This document shows, piece by piece, positions 48,150 through 60,439 of a stretch of DNA of 64,000 nt (position 1 is the first letter of the stretch; every line of letters starts with the position of its first letter). Location of the stretch: assembly GCF_037392515.1 (NCBI RefSeq), contig NC_090295.1, positions 18,988,001-19,052,000 on the forward strand, written 5' to 3'. The notes under the pieces are model-generated. The model ran no database searches and was not told where the DNA came from. It saw only the letters and a list, made by a program, of their open reading frames with translations. The position numbers and the translations under genes are program-made. This DNA is from Haliotis asinina (lineage: Eukaryota > Mollusca > Gastropoda > Lepetellida > Haliotidae).

Positions 48150-49013
48150 GACGAGCTATCGTATTAAGTACATGTACAATCCGTTTGATTTCATTTTAGA
48201 CAGATGAACTGCTCACTAACACAAAATCTAATAACCAGAGCAAACCCTCATTTTCCACAGTCGCATGAAATCGACAGACCAAGTTTAATGATTTGGACAC
48301 TCGATTCAAAACGTTGTTTAACAAACAATCATTAATTTGTTGTCACTTTTCGTCGTAGTTTTTAAGATGGGGACAACTTGTTGGTAGAACACTCGGGTGT
48401 GCGAGAGCACATATGGAATGTAAATTTCACCACACACAAGTGTTGTATACCTGGCTGAAATTCAGCGTGGAAAGGTAGTGATAAAAACAGGAACATATTT
48501 AACACGTTTTACATTTTGCACCTGGTTTAAGTTTTGATTAACATATTCATTTCTCTTAAAAGTCTTTTGTTGGAAATGAATGACATGCCTTTGATGTACA
48601 TCACAAATTCTTTCAAATCGCGATTGTCAAGACTTTGCACTAAAACTATGCGTCGTGTGGACGTTTGACAAATCTTTGCTTTACTTTACATCAAAATCGT
48701 AGTTGCTGATTTAAAGAACAATTAAAGTTTGATTTCTGTCTGTATTGAACAAGACTTGCTTCCACCGTTGTTTTTACGTTTACGCTGCACTCAGCTATGG
48801 TGGCCTAGTCTACCTGGCTTCTATTGTTTACTTCTCTACTGATGCCAGTATCCTACGGAATATTCTCTTATGTTAGTTGGCGTCTTGTTTACCAACACAC
48901 TGGTGAGGTGACATAGGGTTTAACGTCGTACTGGAAAATATCAGACTCATGGCGACGTGAATACGTGTGTATGTGTGGCTGCTTATACTAGCCAAGACTT
49001 CGCCTGGTTTAAT
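48150..49013. other. Intergenic, right end of U3, no gene seen
   Basis: Collinear with 16340-17173. Confidence 0.5.
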
Positions 49014-49886
49014 AGTCCTAGCTCACTGAGATACTAGCCCGCAGTTAATCAAGAATGATATTGAATACCCCACTTAGACACATTATAGCCCGAGCCGTCT
49101 TTGCTGTACCCATACCCAATGCACCACACATGGACCCAGAAGTAGCATTTTTAACGTCTTTTGGTATGACGCGGCCGGAGAGACGCTCTCCAAAGGGACC
49201 GACATACTGCGATGTTTCATCTGTTCGAGTCTCCATTGATATCTTAATATCCCATAACTTTTGAGCCTTGAATGTCGTCAGAATGGGAAATTCTGGAGAT
49301 TACTGGAAATTCGAACTGATTTGAAAAACTTTTGATCAAATTTCGAATGCATTCCAAATATTCAGATGAATTCTTGTAACCTTTCCGTTTATTGTGAACA
49401 TGTTCAAAACTCTCGATCGAGATACATTCGGTGGGGAAAAAATCAACCGCCATTTGAGGTACATTCGAACTGCATTCTAAGTACTTTAACTGCATTCTAA
49501 TTACATTCTAAGTAATCTCTTTGCACTCTAGCTGCATTGTAAATATTCTAGACATACACGAGGGAGAAAAAAAAGTCACTTCAAATTTTATTTTTGACAT
49601 TCCCTCTCGAATGGATTTCGATTTATGGATTTATTTATGTGACTGATTGTCCTTGATTTTTCACAGTTTGTCATTTCGATATAAGTGTGAAGGACTCTTG
49701 AGGGGAAGCACCTTCGGGATACGACACGACGTTGTCGACCATCAATCACACACACCGGGCACGTCACTAGACACATAAAACAAACTTTAAGGATATTTGG
49801 TATGTAAGAACTTAAGAACCTAGAGGGTTGTACTTACAGTAGTGATAGCAGTGTTCGTCACATGAATGTTGCATGAACTAATCAAA

Positions 49887-50006
49887 CACGTGATTGACGA
49901 GAGGTCGTATCTATTTAATTTTCAATCCGTAAATTTACAGACTGCATAAACGTGTCATCTGAGCGTTACAGCTGCATCACGTGACCGTCCCCTGAGTGTA
50001 TAAAAG
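49887..50006 (+). promoter_or_regulatory. Promoter of copy 4 (two E-boxes and TATA box)
   Basis: CACGTG at 49887-49892 and 49978-49983, TATAAAAG at 49999-50006. Confidence 0.75.
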
Positions 50007-50075
50007 AGAAACGGTTCGAAAAGGAGTTTATCAGACAAATTGTCACAGATACATCTACAACCAAACACTTCCAGA

Positions 50076-53000
50076 ATGATGCTGCAAGTAGTACTACTCC
50101 TCGCTTGTCTGTCTGGTGCCATTGGCAGCACCAGTGCCTGTTGTCCTCCATCCCGTTTCAACGCATTCCAGTACGTCACCATTGTCAACTCTACCACAAG
50201 AATACGTGTAAGTATAGCTTCTGTTAATCTTCCTTGGCTTATGAAGAAACTCTCTTCTTTTCGTAGACTGAATCTGCGTGGGGATGGGCGGTCGGATAGC
50301 CTAGAGGTGAAAGAGCTAAGGTGGCGTAAAACCATACGTAGCACACACTGACTGGCATGGCGATATAATGTCATCATATTTTGAAATCATCTTTACCATT
50401 ATGAAACAGAAAATTAAAATATAGCAGGAAAGAATTTTTTGACTTGTCATGTTTTGGCACACTCATTGACCGACAGAATGACTGCATTCTTAACAGAGAA
50501 TGCTTGTTGTCTGGCAGTATAGCGCATGAATTGTTATTGTTATAATCGTAACTTATAACGTCAGGGTTTCTTTCGCAAATCGGCCCCTCTACCGACAATT
50601 GGCATTTTCAACCTACAGGCCCCGAGGGACCACTGAACAACGTTTGTATCTTACCGAACACCTCAATGTTAATTTTGAACTGTTTGAAGCATGGCTATCC
50701 GATCGTACACTTGTCTGCATGTGTGAATCAAACGATTCCAATCTTGCATCTAGCTGTTTTCCCCGCAAATATGAAGAGGCAAATCTTTTCATAGCCACAG
50801 TTAAATTTTGCAGACGAAACAAGTGAAATATATATCTCCCTTCCATCGATTTGCATTCGCAAATTATCGATAATTTCTGTCCATCAAGCGTGATTCAGTG
50901 TTATGCGTGATAAAGAAGTACTTCCACGAATGAGTTTCTATGGGGACTGGGGTACATTGCAATGTACCTCGCTCGTTAGTGGGGTACATTGAAAATAACA
51001 AAAGAGCGCTTAGCCAATCTGAAAAAAATGACATTTATTTGTGAGGTAAAATATACATAAATAAGCTTTGGGGTTTTCTTTTTATCTTCTTTATTACATC
51101 ATAGGCTGGTACAGAAAACCGCATGGGTAATCGTATCTGTTTCTTATCATTCAGGATGTTTTGTTTTCCACTTAATTTACGTATTTAAATCTGTATAGAA
51201 TTGGAAAAGACCAGAGTTCGTGAGATCTGCAGCTGTGTCAGCTTCGCACACACTAACAACCAATTTAAGCACAAACTAAGGACTCTGGTGGAAATCTGTG
51301 CATAGTGACACCATCACCCGACCCCTATGACGTCACTGTAGGGCTCTGGCGATAGAGTTACGTAACCTGTCTGCGGTTTCGTTTCCGGGCGAGAGAGAGG
51401 CAGACGGCTTTTAAGCGCTTGGTATTCACTAACCACAAGGTTTTTGTTTTGTTTTAAAAAAAATGGTGTTTCGTTTATGACTAACCAAAAGTCTTTCATA
51501 TGCAGTGATGAAAAGAGTACCAAAAAATTGAGTTTAGTGGTCCTTTAAGGAAATGTCACAGAACCTATTTGAAAGAAGTGCGTGTAATATGATTTGGATT
51601 CTCTGACCTCAGCGTCTTTCTCTAACGTTTTAAATCTCAGAAACTGAAGCAGAATCAGAGTTGAATTCTGTTAAAATATGTTTATTTTTCGACCTTTTGT
51701 ACCAGCATTCCACGTGGCAAAGTTAAGGAAATCCTTCACTAGTTCCATGGACTTCCTGACTGATAAAATGTTGGGACAAAGCATTTCAACACGATGAAGA
51801 TATCCCCATGGACACTAAATCATTTATTTACACGAATGAGAATTTCTTCCCTATTTTCTCTTCATTTCATTAGTATTTCTTGTATCCACGCCTTGATGTC
51901 CCTAGAATATTGCTATAACCTGCGTAAACCCAAACTCACTCAGTCAATATTTATACATGTTTACGATGGTGCCACTGGTTGAACAGGATTCGCTTACTTT
52001 CATTCGAACACTGATTTCATTACTAATTGATAAAGGTTCACACACACAAACACACACACATAGATGTACTGCAATTTCGCTGATTACAACGTCAAAACAT
52101 GCTGAGAGAAATAAATAAAGGAATCACAGAAAAATTCCTTTGATATTGTCCAGTTTCATTGTTAATATCTGGCCTAGAGTTAAAACATTTAGAAACAGGT
52201 GTAACATTTATCTTGTTCCAGACTGAGTTAGGCACTACTACAGTATTCTAACGGTTGGGGAGACCAGAAACATTCTTCACACATTGTACCCATGCATGGA
52301 TTGGAATCTGTGTATTCGGTGTAGCAAGGGAACGCTTTAACCACTATGCTATAATACCGCCCCTGTTCAGGGCTGAAGCATTGACACTGTAATTGGGAGT
52401 TCTTGAAATGGCATGACCACCTTTTGATTTGCATGAACCTTTTTCACAAAATGTCTTTATTTTTATATTTCTACGGTGACATTTCACAAAATCTCCTGGA
52501 CACATGTTTTCAGGGCTTGTACTACATGGTCTACGACGGTCCCAACGAACGATACCTCCTCACCGGCGACCGCCTAAATAATTTATATGACACCACCAAA
52601 GTAATCTACGACTACAAGAAGGTGAGGGGACAACCGATGTGCTTTACGACTGGAGTTGATTGATTGTTTGTTTGACGATGCACTCGACAATATTCCATCT
52701 GCTTTGATCGGAAGTGGATCATGCAGTCCAGGGATCAACTGCATGAACATTGATCTTCGCAGTTGGCATACCATGGCATGTGTCAACCAAATCTGAGAGA
52801 CTGGATCCATGACAAACTATAGCATGGTATCCCAGTGGATAAGAACGAAACGGTTTAACTTACTTTTATGTAACCTTTCAATCCTTTGTTTTAAGGGTTA
52901 AGATTATTCTCTTAACTATTTTCAATTTCAAGACATATGCGTCTCTCTTTGATGATAATGATGACTATGAGCCCATGTCATAAAGACAGCTTATTTAACA

Positions 53001-55147
53001 TTTCGAAACAATATTGTTTGTTTACAGGGAATTGCTTACAATATAGACGTGCAGAAACGCTCTTGTACAACATACCCCCTTCATGGAAAATTCGAGGATC
53101 AGGAGAGCGTTTGTGTTCCACGTAAGTCATTTCAAAGTATATATTTCAATGCTCTGTCCATAGATCACAATATTCGATCACAATTTAAAGTAGACACCCC
53201 ATTACATTTGAAATTCTGAAGAGTACACTAAACGGCCGTGTAACGTTAGGAATAGATAGTGTCATCACACCATCAACCACTTGTTTACCTGGCATAGATG
53301 GCTTCTCAGCAGAAAATGGGTACTTGGTGAGATAAGTCATGTGACTATTAATCTTCTTGCGCCTAACAGGCAGCATGGGTTATCCGGGGTAGTAATGATC
53401 AGAATGTAAATATATACATGCACTTAACAGATGAAAATGATTTACGACTTCCTTTAGATTGCAAGAACATTGCTGATCCATTTGTGACCAATAATTTACA
53501 TTTCGAAGTCTTCCTAGAATATTGTGTCAAACACCAAACAAACAAGCAACACACCACCTATATATGAAATGGCCCCATCCTGTCTTGACTTCAAAATTGC
53601 CGCTGTTCATTAAGCGGAAAATGGGTACCCGGCGGGTGCCGTTGACCATTGTCCTTCTAACGCCGAACGGACAGCTTGGGTTATTCGGGGTAAGAATGAA
53701 TGTTTTGACTACACGCTTTGGTCAAGATATTAAATTACATGCACTCAATATAGCATTATTATCGTTTTCTTAAGTAATAATGTTCATTCTCAGGCGACGC
53801 TGTGTACACCGGTCGATCAGCCTACGGCTACGATCAAGGCGCGCTGGATTCATGGTCATATGAATATAACAGGACCCACCCCGACGGGAGGCACCAGAAT
53901 ATCGAGACAACTGTGACGAAGGAAGACTGCATACCAATAATCACCACAACGATCTCAACAGACGCAGCAGGTTGGTATGGCAGGGTAAGGGGTGAATGAG
54001 TGAGTTTGTTTAGTTCTACCATGCGTTCAGCAATATTCCAGCAACATCACTGCGGGTGACACCAGAAATGGGTTTCACACATTGTAGCCATGTGGGGATT
54101 CGAATCTGGGTTTTCGGCGTGACAAGCTAACGCTTATCCACTAGGTAGGTAACTATTTGACTGACTGATGGTAGTTAATATTTAGCGTCACATCGCAACA
54201 TTTCAAAAGCAATAAATTCAGAATGTAAAAACCTCACGTCGATGAACAGCAACATATGAGTGAGTGAGATTTACGCCGCACTCAGCAATATTCCAGCTAT
54301 ATGGTGGCGGTCTGTAAATAATCGAGTCTGGACCAGACAACCCAGTGATCAACAACATGAGCATAGATCTGCGCAATTGGGAACCGATGACATGTGTCAA
54401 CCAAGTCTGCGAGCCTGACCACCCGATCCTCTTACGGCAAGGATAGTCGCCTTTTGTGGCAAGCATGAGTTGCTTAGGGCCTATTTTTACCCAGGACCTT
54501 CACGAGTCAGTAAAATATGTAGTTATACATTATCATAAAGCTGTCAGCGAAGGATAGCAATCGGGCTACAGAGCGCCAGAAACTGATCGCCATGATTGAG
54601 GCCATATGGACATATATTACTCTTGAAACCTGCATAGACCTCAGCTGGATTTACATAAGCACTTCGGCAATATGGATGAGTGAGGGAAGAGGAGAGTTTA
54701 GTAAGTGGGTGGCCGCAATACTTAGTCAGTGAGTGATTAAGTGAGCTATCATTAGAACAGTGCTCCAGTAAATATGTCCTTACCAGTAATGTTTTTGTTT
54801 ATTGAAATTGCTCTTCACTAACCCATGTTGATCGTAAGAGGCGACTAAGGAGATTAAGTGGTCAGGATCACTCACTTACTTGACACATGCCGTCGTATCC
54901 CAAATACGGAGTTAGATGCTCATGATGTTGACCACGGGGTTGTCTGGTGAAGTCACGATTATTTACAGACCGCTGCCACATAGTTTGAATATAGCCGAGA
55001 GCGGTGTTAAACAGTAAACAAAATGTCAAACTAATATATACTTTCTCCCCAGGAGGAAACTCTCTTCACATACTCGGATACAACGACTTCTATCCAGGCA
55101 TCCGAGATATCAGCATGTTGGAAATTCCATCATACTGCCGTGCCTGA
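50076..55147 (+). CDS. EPDR: Ependymin-related protein, copy 4, intact
   Basis: Exons 50076-50207, 52514-52621, 53028-53121, 53794-53970 and 55053-55147 give 201 residues with a signal peptide (MMLQVVLLLACLSGAIGS), six mature cysteines and sequons at 38 and 137. It is the most diverged copy in protein: K66N and G70D in exon 2, F96Y in exon 3, F124Y, H130D and N156D in exon 4, relative to copy 2. Most changes add polar or acidic residues, so this paralogue may differ in surface charge or metal binding; that is inference. Exon 4 is of the copy 2 type (TGRSAYG, HPDGRHQNIETT). Intron 1 holds a 300-bp stretch of its own and intron 4 a young SINE. Confidence 0.92.
50282..50352 (+). mobile_element. 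SINE family A with internal deletion, intron 1 of copy 4
   Basis: The A-box GATAGCCTAGAGG is followed within 15 bases by the tail (GGTGGCGTAAAACC). About 100 bp including the B-box are missing compared with copies 1 to 3. Confidence 0.75.
51240..51545. other. Stretch of about 300 bp only in copy 4, intron 1
   Basis: Not found at this site in the other copies. It has TGACGTCA-like and TTTAAGCGCTTGG words and a run of A. It ends in AGTGGTCCTTTAAGG. It may be a short mobile element, but I see no inverted ends or target duplication. Confidence 0.35.
52251..52370 (-). mobile_element. SINE family A head fragment, intron 1 of copy 4
   Basis: Same site as in copies 2 and 3, with TTTAACCACTATGCTATAA as the A-box complement. 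Confidence 0.65.
52656..52810 (-). mobile_element. SINE family B fragment, intron 2 of copy 4
   Basis: Collinear with 2123-2290. Confidence 0.65.
53371..53700 (+). other. Open intronic segments, intron 3 of copy 4
   Basis: Acceptor CTTGCGCCTAACAG, then AWVIRGSNDQNVNIYMHLTD to FLEYCVKH and a TGA. The second segment ends in TTCGGGGTAAGAATG, a fair donor, but carries a TAA upstream. Confidence 0.35.
54001..54140 (-). mobile_element. SINE family A, intron 4 of copy 4
   Basis: Collinear with 3262-3396. Confidence 0.75.
54259..54507 (-). mobile_element. Full-length SINE family B insertion, only in copy 4
   Basis: The 249-bp element is flanked by CAGCAACATATG (54247-54258) and CAGTAAAATATG (54508-54519), where copy 1 has one such site (GAACAGTAAAATATG). 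It reads from a GAGTGAGTGAG end through the tail, GGTCTGTAAATAATCGAG and CATGTGTCAACCAAG to the head near TTCACGAGT. The absence from the other three copies shows insertion after the duplications. Confidence 0.88.
54785..55015 (+). mobile_element. SINE family B, intron 4 of copy 4 (old copy)
   Basis: Forward-oriented, collinear with 3838-4053 and complete in the middle. Confidence 0.75.
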
Positions 55148-55151
55148 TACT

Positions 55152-55992
55152 GTAAGTATATTGAAAATAAGGATCGCTTTTGGTAGTCCTGTGAGTCCAG
55201 TGCACCAGATAGTAACATATCACTCAGTAATATACATACAAACATTCACTGTGTGAAAAAAATAGCAATGTTTCAACGAACATCATATATCCACATTTCT
55301 GTAACTAACACAAATGTAATACCAAATACTATACCGGATTAGAATTGGTCTTCGGATTAGAATAGGTCTTCAGTAACCCATGATTATGAGAAGGGACTAA
55401 CGGGATCTGGTGGTCAGGCTCGACTGACTTGGTTGACAGACGTCATCGTTTTCCAGATGCATAGATTGATGCTTGTGCTGTTGATCACTGGATTGTTTGG
55501 TCCAGACTCGATTACAGACAGCTACCATGTAGCTGCAATTTTGCAGATACGGCGTAAAGCTTTGCACTCAGTCGCAAATTGAGTAGTATTAAATACTTCC
55601 TTTTCTTGCTTTGGCAGATTCAAGATAAACGTATTCTTTTTCTGTGTCACCCATTCAATATTAGACACACTCTTGCGACCCAAACATTTGTGAATTAATT
55701 CCATACACTAATATTTGTATTTCAAGACGAGTGGTTGTGTCTGTTATAATAGCACATGGTGTTACATTTGATTAAGCTCATGACTGTGGTACAATTTAAC
55801 ATCTAAAAACGACTTTCGTACAAAAATACCCCAGTGGTTAATCGGGCTCGATTTTCCATATGGATACAGTATGTATCTAGAATGTACATGAGCCTATGTA
55901 TTTTTTTTTCTGTTTCAGATTATTCCGGAAAAGAACGACCAGGAACTGTCGTGCGTCTCTATGAAAATCACTATGTTTTTTATATCAATAAA
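55152..55992 (+). other. 3' UTR intron, exon and poly(A) signal of copy 4
   Basis: Donor GTAAGT at 55152, acceptor CTGTTTCAG ending at 55918, AATAAA at 55987-55992. SINE family B is at 55341-55565. The exon is open in the phase of exon 4 (DYSGKERPGTVVRLYENHY), with no stop until 56217. Confidence 0.6.
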
Positions 55993-56189
55993 ACTATTAG
56001 GGATGGCAATATTGTGGAAATCCGTAGATTTAAATGCAAATTAATTGACCCTGGACCCTGTTATGCTATATGTCTCTCCATACCCCCAGCTGACTTTCAG
56101 CTGAAATTACTTTCACCCCTTGCCATCCCTGTAAAAATACGAAAATGTGTCTTATTTTGTATTCATGCTTATCGAGAATGCAACACGTC

Positions 56190-56380
56190 TCAGAATCGGA
56201 GCCATACAATCCTGTGAACAACAGCATGAGCATCGAAATCAGCAGGTGGTATACGATGGCATGTGTCAATCAAGTCAGCGAGCCTGACCATCTGATCCCA
56301 TTAGTGGCCTCTTACGACAAGCATAAGCTACTGAAGATCAATTTTCACGCGGATCTTCACGGGTGCTATGTGCAATCATA
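56190..56380 (-). mobile_element. SINE family B fragment, 3' flank of copy 4
   Basis: Collinear with 5210-5400. Confidence 0.7.
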
Positions 56381-56514
56381 TGTTTGAACAATTTCCAGTT
56401 CTACTTGGAAGGCACAAACTCCAAAGAAGTTTACATCACTGTATACATCACTACTTTCGCCTGGCTACTCAAGGAAACATGTAACTAAAGCAATACCCTG
56501 CACACCTAAATCTT

Positions 56515-56665
56515 CAAGAGTGAGTGAGAAAGTTTAGTTTTACGCCACTTTTAGAAATATTTAAGCAATGCCAGGGCGGAGGATACCAGAAATGGGCTTC
56601 ACAAGTTGTACCCGTGTGGGGGATGGAACATTACCATCGAACGCTTTAGCCACTCTCCAACCCCA
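56515..56665 (-). mobile_element. SINE family A fragment, 3' flank of copy 4
   Basis: Collinear with 5543-5690. Confidence 0.7.
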
Positions 56666-56669
56666 ACGA

Positions 56670-58290
56670 ACCTAAATCTTCCAGAACAATTAGCATGTGA
56701 GCAAATGATCTGAGCGTGTAACACAAGTCAAAACAGTGAGAATACAACAATCTCGTTGCCAGTTGACTAGGTTCCGTCCTATTGGGCAACCTGTAATGCA
56801 AAAACCAGTCCTGAATTTAAGACTAGTTCATATATCTGGATTCATAAATATTAATCATTATGATCCCATACACGTGAGCACTTGTATATTCCTTCAACAC
56901 TACACTCCTTCTGATCCTTTCCAACACGTCGTACAGCGTGCACTGTCGTACAGAGAACTCTTACAAACGGAAATCCGGAAATCTCAAAACGAAGCTCTGT
57001 CACTACAAAGGTTTGCTAGTCTGGTACGGAAAATATATTATATCAATCTCGTTGTGCAGTATAGAACTACATTAAGTAAGCGTAACACATGACAAACACA
57101 TAATAGATGTAACTAGCGAGCCAGATGCATTGTGAATCATTTTTCGTCCACATCAAACAGTGACAATCTGTGACGTCTTAGTTATCGGCTTTAGTCTTTT
57201 TACAATGAAAACGTACCAATGAATTTCACTTGAAGCACAAAAGTAAAAACGTCGAGTAAAGTGGATCACAGAATTGTATCCATCTTCCGCTAACAGTTGT
57301 TTACGAAACGATCATAAGTTCAAATCGCTATTCTTGGTTTGTATTACAAGGTCGTAAGCACAGTAACTGGAACAGTTAAAAACGGGCACGTGCGGTACAT
57401 GATGAGTGTTGACTTAGACCAACACTACTACCTGTTTCATTTGTTGGTGTTTTATTTATTGTGCATACCCCTTGTAGTACAAACCAGTAACAGCCATTCG
57501 AACCTATGAAACTTGTTGATCACAAGTTGAATATAATTCTTACATTTATATTTTCAGTTGGCTAGCTAAAATTGTGAGGATTCGCAGTGTTTATTTTCAA
57601 AATATTTGTCTATTTCCTTTTAGAAATTGCAAAATATATTTCTGCACCCTAAATGGGTGTATCGGGGTTCACAGGGACTTGTATTACTCAGAAACGTCGT
57701 TCAAAAAGTGTATAGACCCTACCCTAGTACTACATAAAAGGAAAGGGGTGTAACGAAGAAACCACTCCCTCATCGTTTAAACTTAGATGTCACCGCCTAA
57801 AATATTTTTAAGGTCACGTCGAGGCCAATGGATCGAAAGCCAGACAATTTTCCTACACAATAAGCTATAAATGGTCACAATCGGATTATTATTTGAAAAG
57901 TTATACGCCACGAATCATCGAAAACATACACCTCCGCAATTTCACGCCCAAATCATGGATCACCCAATACGGTGAAAACTCACCTTTTAAATTCGTTTAA
58001 TAATTCCAGCCACGTTGACAGCACCAAAAATAGAAGCATAATCGCAATTGTCTTTCTCTACGATTCAGACAACATGTATCCTCTAAACTCTACAAAGATT
58101 ACACATTAGTCATGGTGTTTCATGATCATACCGTGTTCCTGTTATTTACACTAATGCCAGTAAGAAAGAATAGAGCGTGTTTGACCAAACTTGAATGAAA
58201 ACAGAAGCATATATATTTATGAGTGAACATCTGTTTAATTTCGATAGAGTATTGAGTTCTTCAGAAAATGTACCATTCGACTAACACTGA
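56670..58290. other. Intergenic U4, no gene seen
   Basis: A 118-codon frame at 56736-57092 is open here and partly in U3 but broken in U1 and U2. Confidence 0.5.
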
Positions 58291-58469
58291 CAGACACATG
58301 GTATCACAGTCTGAACTTTAACACAAATCAACAAGTCTTCTTACCCCCTGACAACTGTCATCGAACGATGAGTCAATGGTGTTTGTGACAATCATTGGCT
58401 TCAATACACCCCAAACCACTGATGACATAAGACGACGAATGAGGTCACAGCTGGTCCGTTGCCATTACT

Positions 58470-59110
58470 GAAGGAGTTATTGAGCGTTGACAAGTTGATG
58501 TGGCAGTTTTCTGATTTATCGATTCTGGTAGTACCATAAGTATTCTATCGGATTAATGTCACAAGAACATGCTGTCTACTGCAAAACAACCATGTAAGCA
58601 CAATGCAGAAAGTTGTTTGTCAATCCTGCTGCATGAGGCTTTGCTATATTGTGTTCTTAGACAATGTCACACGATTGCTGCTGGATAAATGGCAACACAA
58701 CTCATTACAGAACTTATACCTATATCTTCGAGCCTTCACGTTGCCAGGAATAATCAAAAGATCCGTTTTTAGATTGCCTCAGAACACTACCCACACCATA
58801 GTGCTACCAGTCAGACGTCAACGCAGTACAGAGCTAAACGTTCACTTACTCGTCTGTAAACACAATCCTGGCTGTCAAAACTGTTCAACTAAAACCTACT
58901 CTCGTCGATGAACATCACACGTTGCCAATCACGCATCGGACACTCGTCTGGCCCATACCAATTGACGACGTCGGTTTTGAAGAGTCAGAATTAAAGCTGA
59001 TGTGTTCAGAGGAAGGATCGACGTCCTGCGTTAGGATCGACATCGCCGCAACTCTATCTGTCAACTTATGCGGCGTCCTTTTGCTGTCACTGCCTTTGAC
59101 GTAACCCTCA
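58470..59110 (-). mobile_element. Decayed Tc1/mariner transposase, U4
   Basis: Collinear with the U1 and U2 relics. A private stretch just upstream (about 58320-58430) is not in the other units. Confidence 0.62.
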
Positions 59111-59469
59111 TAAAACCACTCCCCGAATGAATTGTCCGGGCGTGGTGATCATCAGTGGACTTTGTCACACGTGATCGACCACTCCAGGGCCTTTCTGACG
59201 TATTGCTTGTTTCTCATATTCCTTGCATTCACTTCAGTTTTACGTTTGTGAATTTGTATGTAACACATTGCAGCTTACAGTTATTTTGGGGCACTAGGTT
59301 ACTCTGTAACTTCTGACTATTTCACTGTCTGACAAGTATGAATTAGGAAGAAATTATAAAATGTGTGGATTTTAGGCCGTGCAATCACTGAAAAGCAAAG
59401 TTGTCTTCAATTTTCACTTGGAATCTGTAGATAGAAGCCCTGGTGACCGTTAATGCTATGCACTCTATT

Positions 59470-60435
59470 GGGGTGCGGTTATGAATGTACGGAAGGGTAT
59501 TAGGGCCACCTTAGTGTCACCTACGTAGGATTTACTATCTCCTACATAGGACTTATTATCACTTACGCAGGACTTACTATCTCCTTCGTAGGAATTATTA
59601 TCTTCTACATAGGACTTCGTATCTCCTACGTGGGACGTACTACGTTGACAAGATTATTGTCATGCGTCCAAAAAATGATTAAACTCGGTGAAAAATGGCA
59701 AATTCTTATCAAAGTTTTACACCAAAACGTAGCAGTTCACATGCACGATATTTGCACATGCTTTGAAGCAGTTTGATGAATTATCCTCGTGCAGTTAATC
59801 TGCATAAGGTTTGCAGTTGTTTCCCCCACGTTGGTGGAGAAATTCAGCTTCGTTGTAACCATGTATACATATATAACATATAGTGGGTGTTTTAAGTGAG
59901 TCTAGACTTTTGATGGATAGCGTAATTGTTGCATATTACTTTCATGTGTTGGACCGACCGTTATACTTTACTGAATCGCGTTCAGTTTGCCTTATTGGTA
60001 TGCGTAGCTCTTAGTTGACTATTACATGTTGCACTTCGTTACATTTTTCGATTATGCCCTGGATATTTCAGAGGTCGTTGCACATTAGTCATAATCTGAT
60101 TGCACAGACGTGTCTATCTACTTATATCATTATGCATATACAAACAACTGTTATAACAATCTTTTGCAATTCCGTATTGCTTTACGCCGCATTCAACACT
60201 TGTAAACATTTACCAAAAAATAAACCGCAAACGAGCGTTATATCTGATCCAACCTAACCTCATATGAAGACATACAAAACTTTCGGAGGACGTGTCATAA
60301 CAAGAATTTCATATTAGAATTTTAGTAAGATTTACTATCTCCTCCGTAGGAGATACTAAGTCCTGCGTAGGAGATAGTGACACCAAATAGAATTTTCACC
60401 GTGGCCCTAATACGCTCCCGTACTTTCGCACGTAT
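59470..60435. mobile_element. Foldback element with expanded subrepeats, U4
   Basis: Left end at about 59472-59510 (GTATTAGGGCC), then six CCTACGTAGGA-like palindromes at 59519-59635, twice as many as in U1 or U2. The right end has two inverted palindromes at 60340-60372 and the inverted terminal sequence GGCCCTAATAC at about 60402-60412. Confidence 0.65.
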
Positions 60436-60439
60436 CATA

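Larger units (their letters stand above)
36050..49013. repeat. Tandem duplication unit U3
   Basis: The shortest unit, 12,964 bp. It lacks the Tc1 relic, the foldback element, the 74-bp satellite and the ATPase-like relic. Confidence 0.9.

Noticed and set aside
56736-57092. 118-codon frame with QHYTPSDPFQHVVQ, also near 43180 and 5904
   Set aside because: Stops and shifts in U1 and U2, no splice signals and no family resemblance. Similarity between units is explained by recent duplication.
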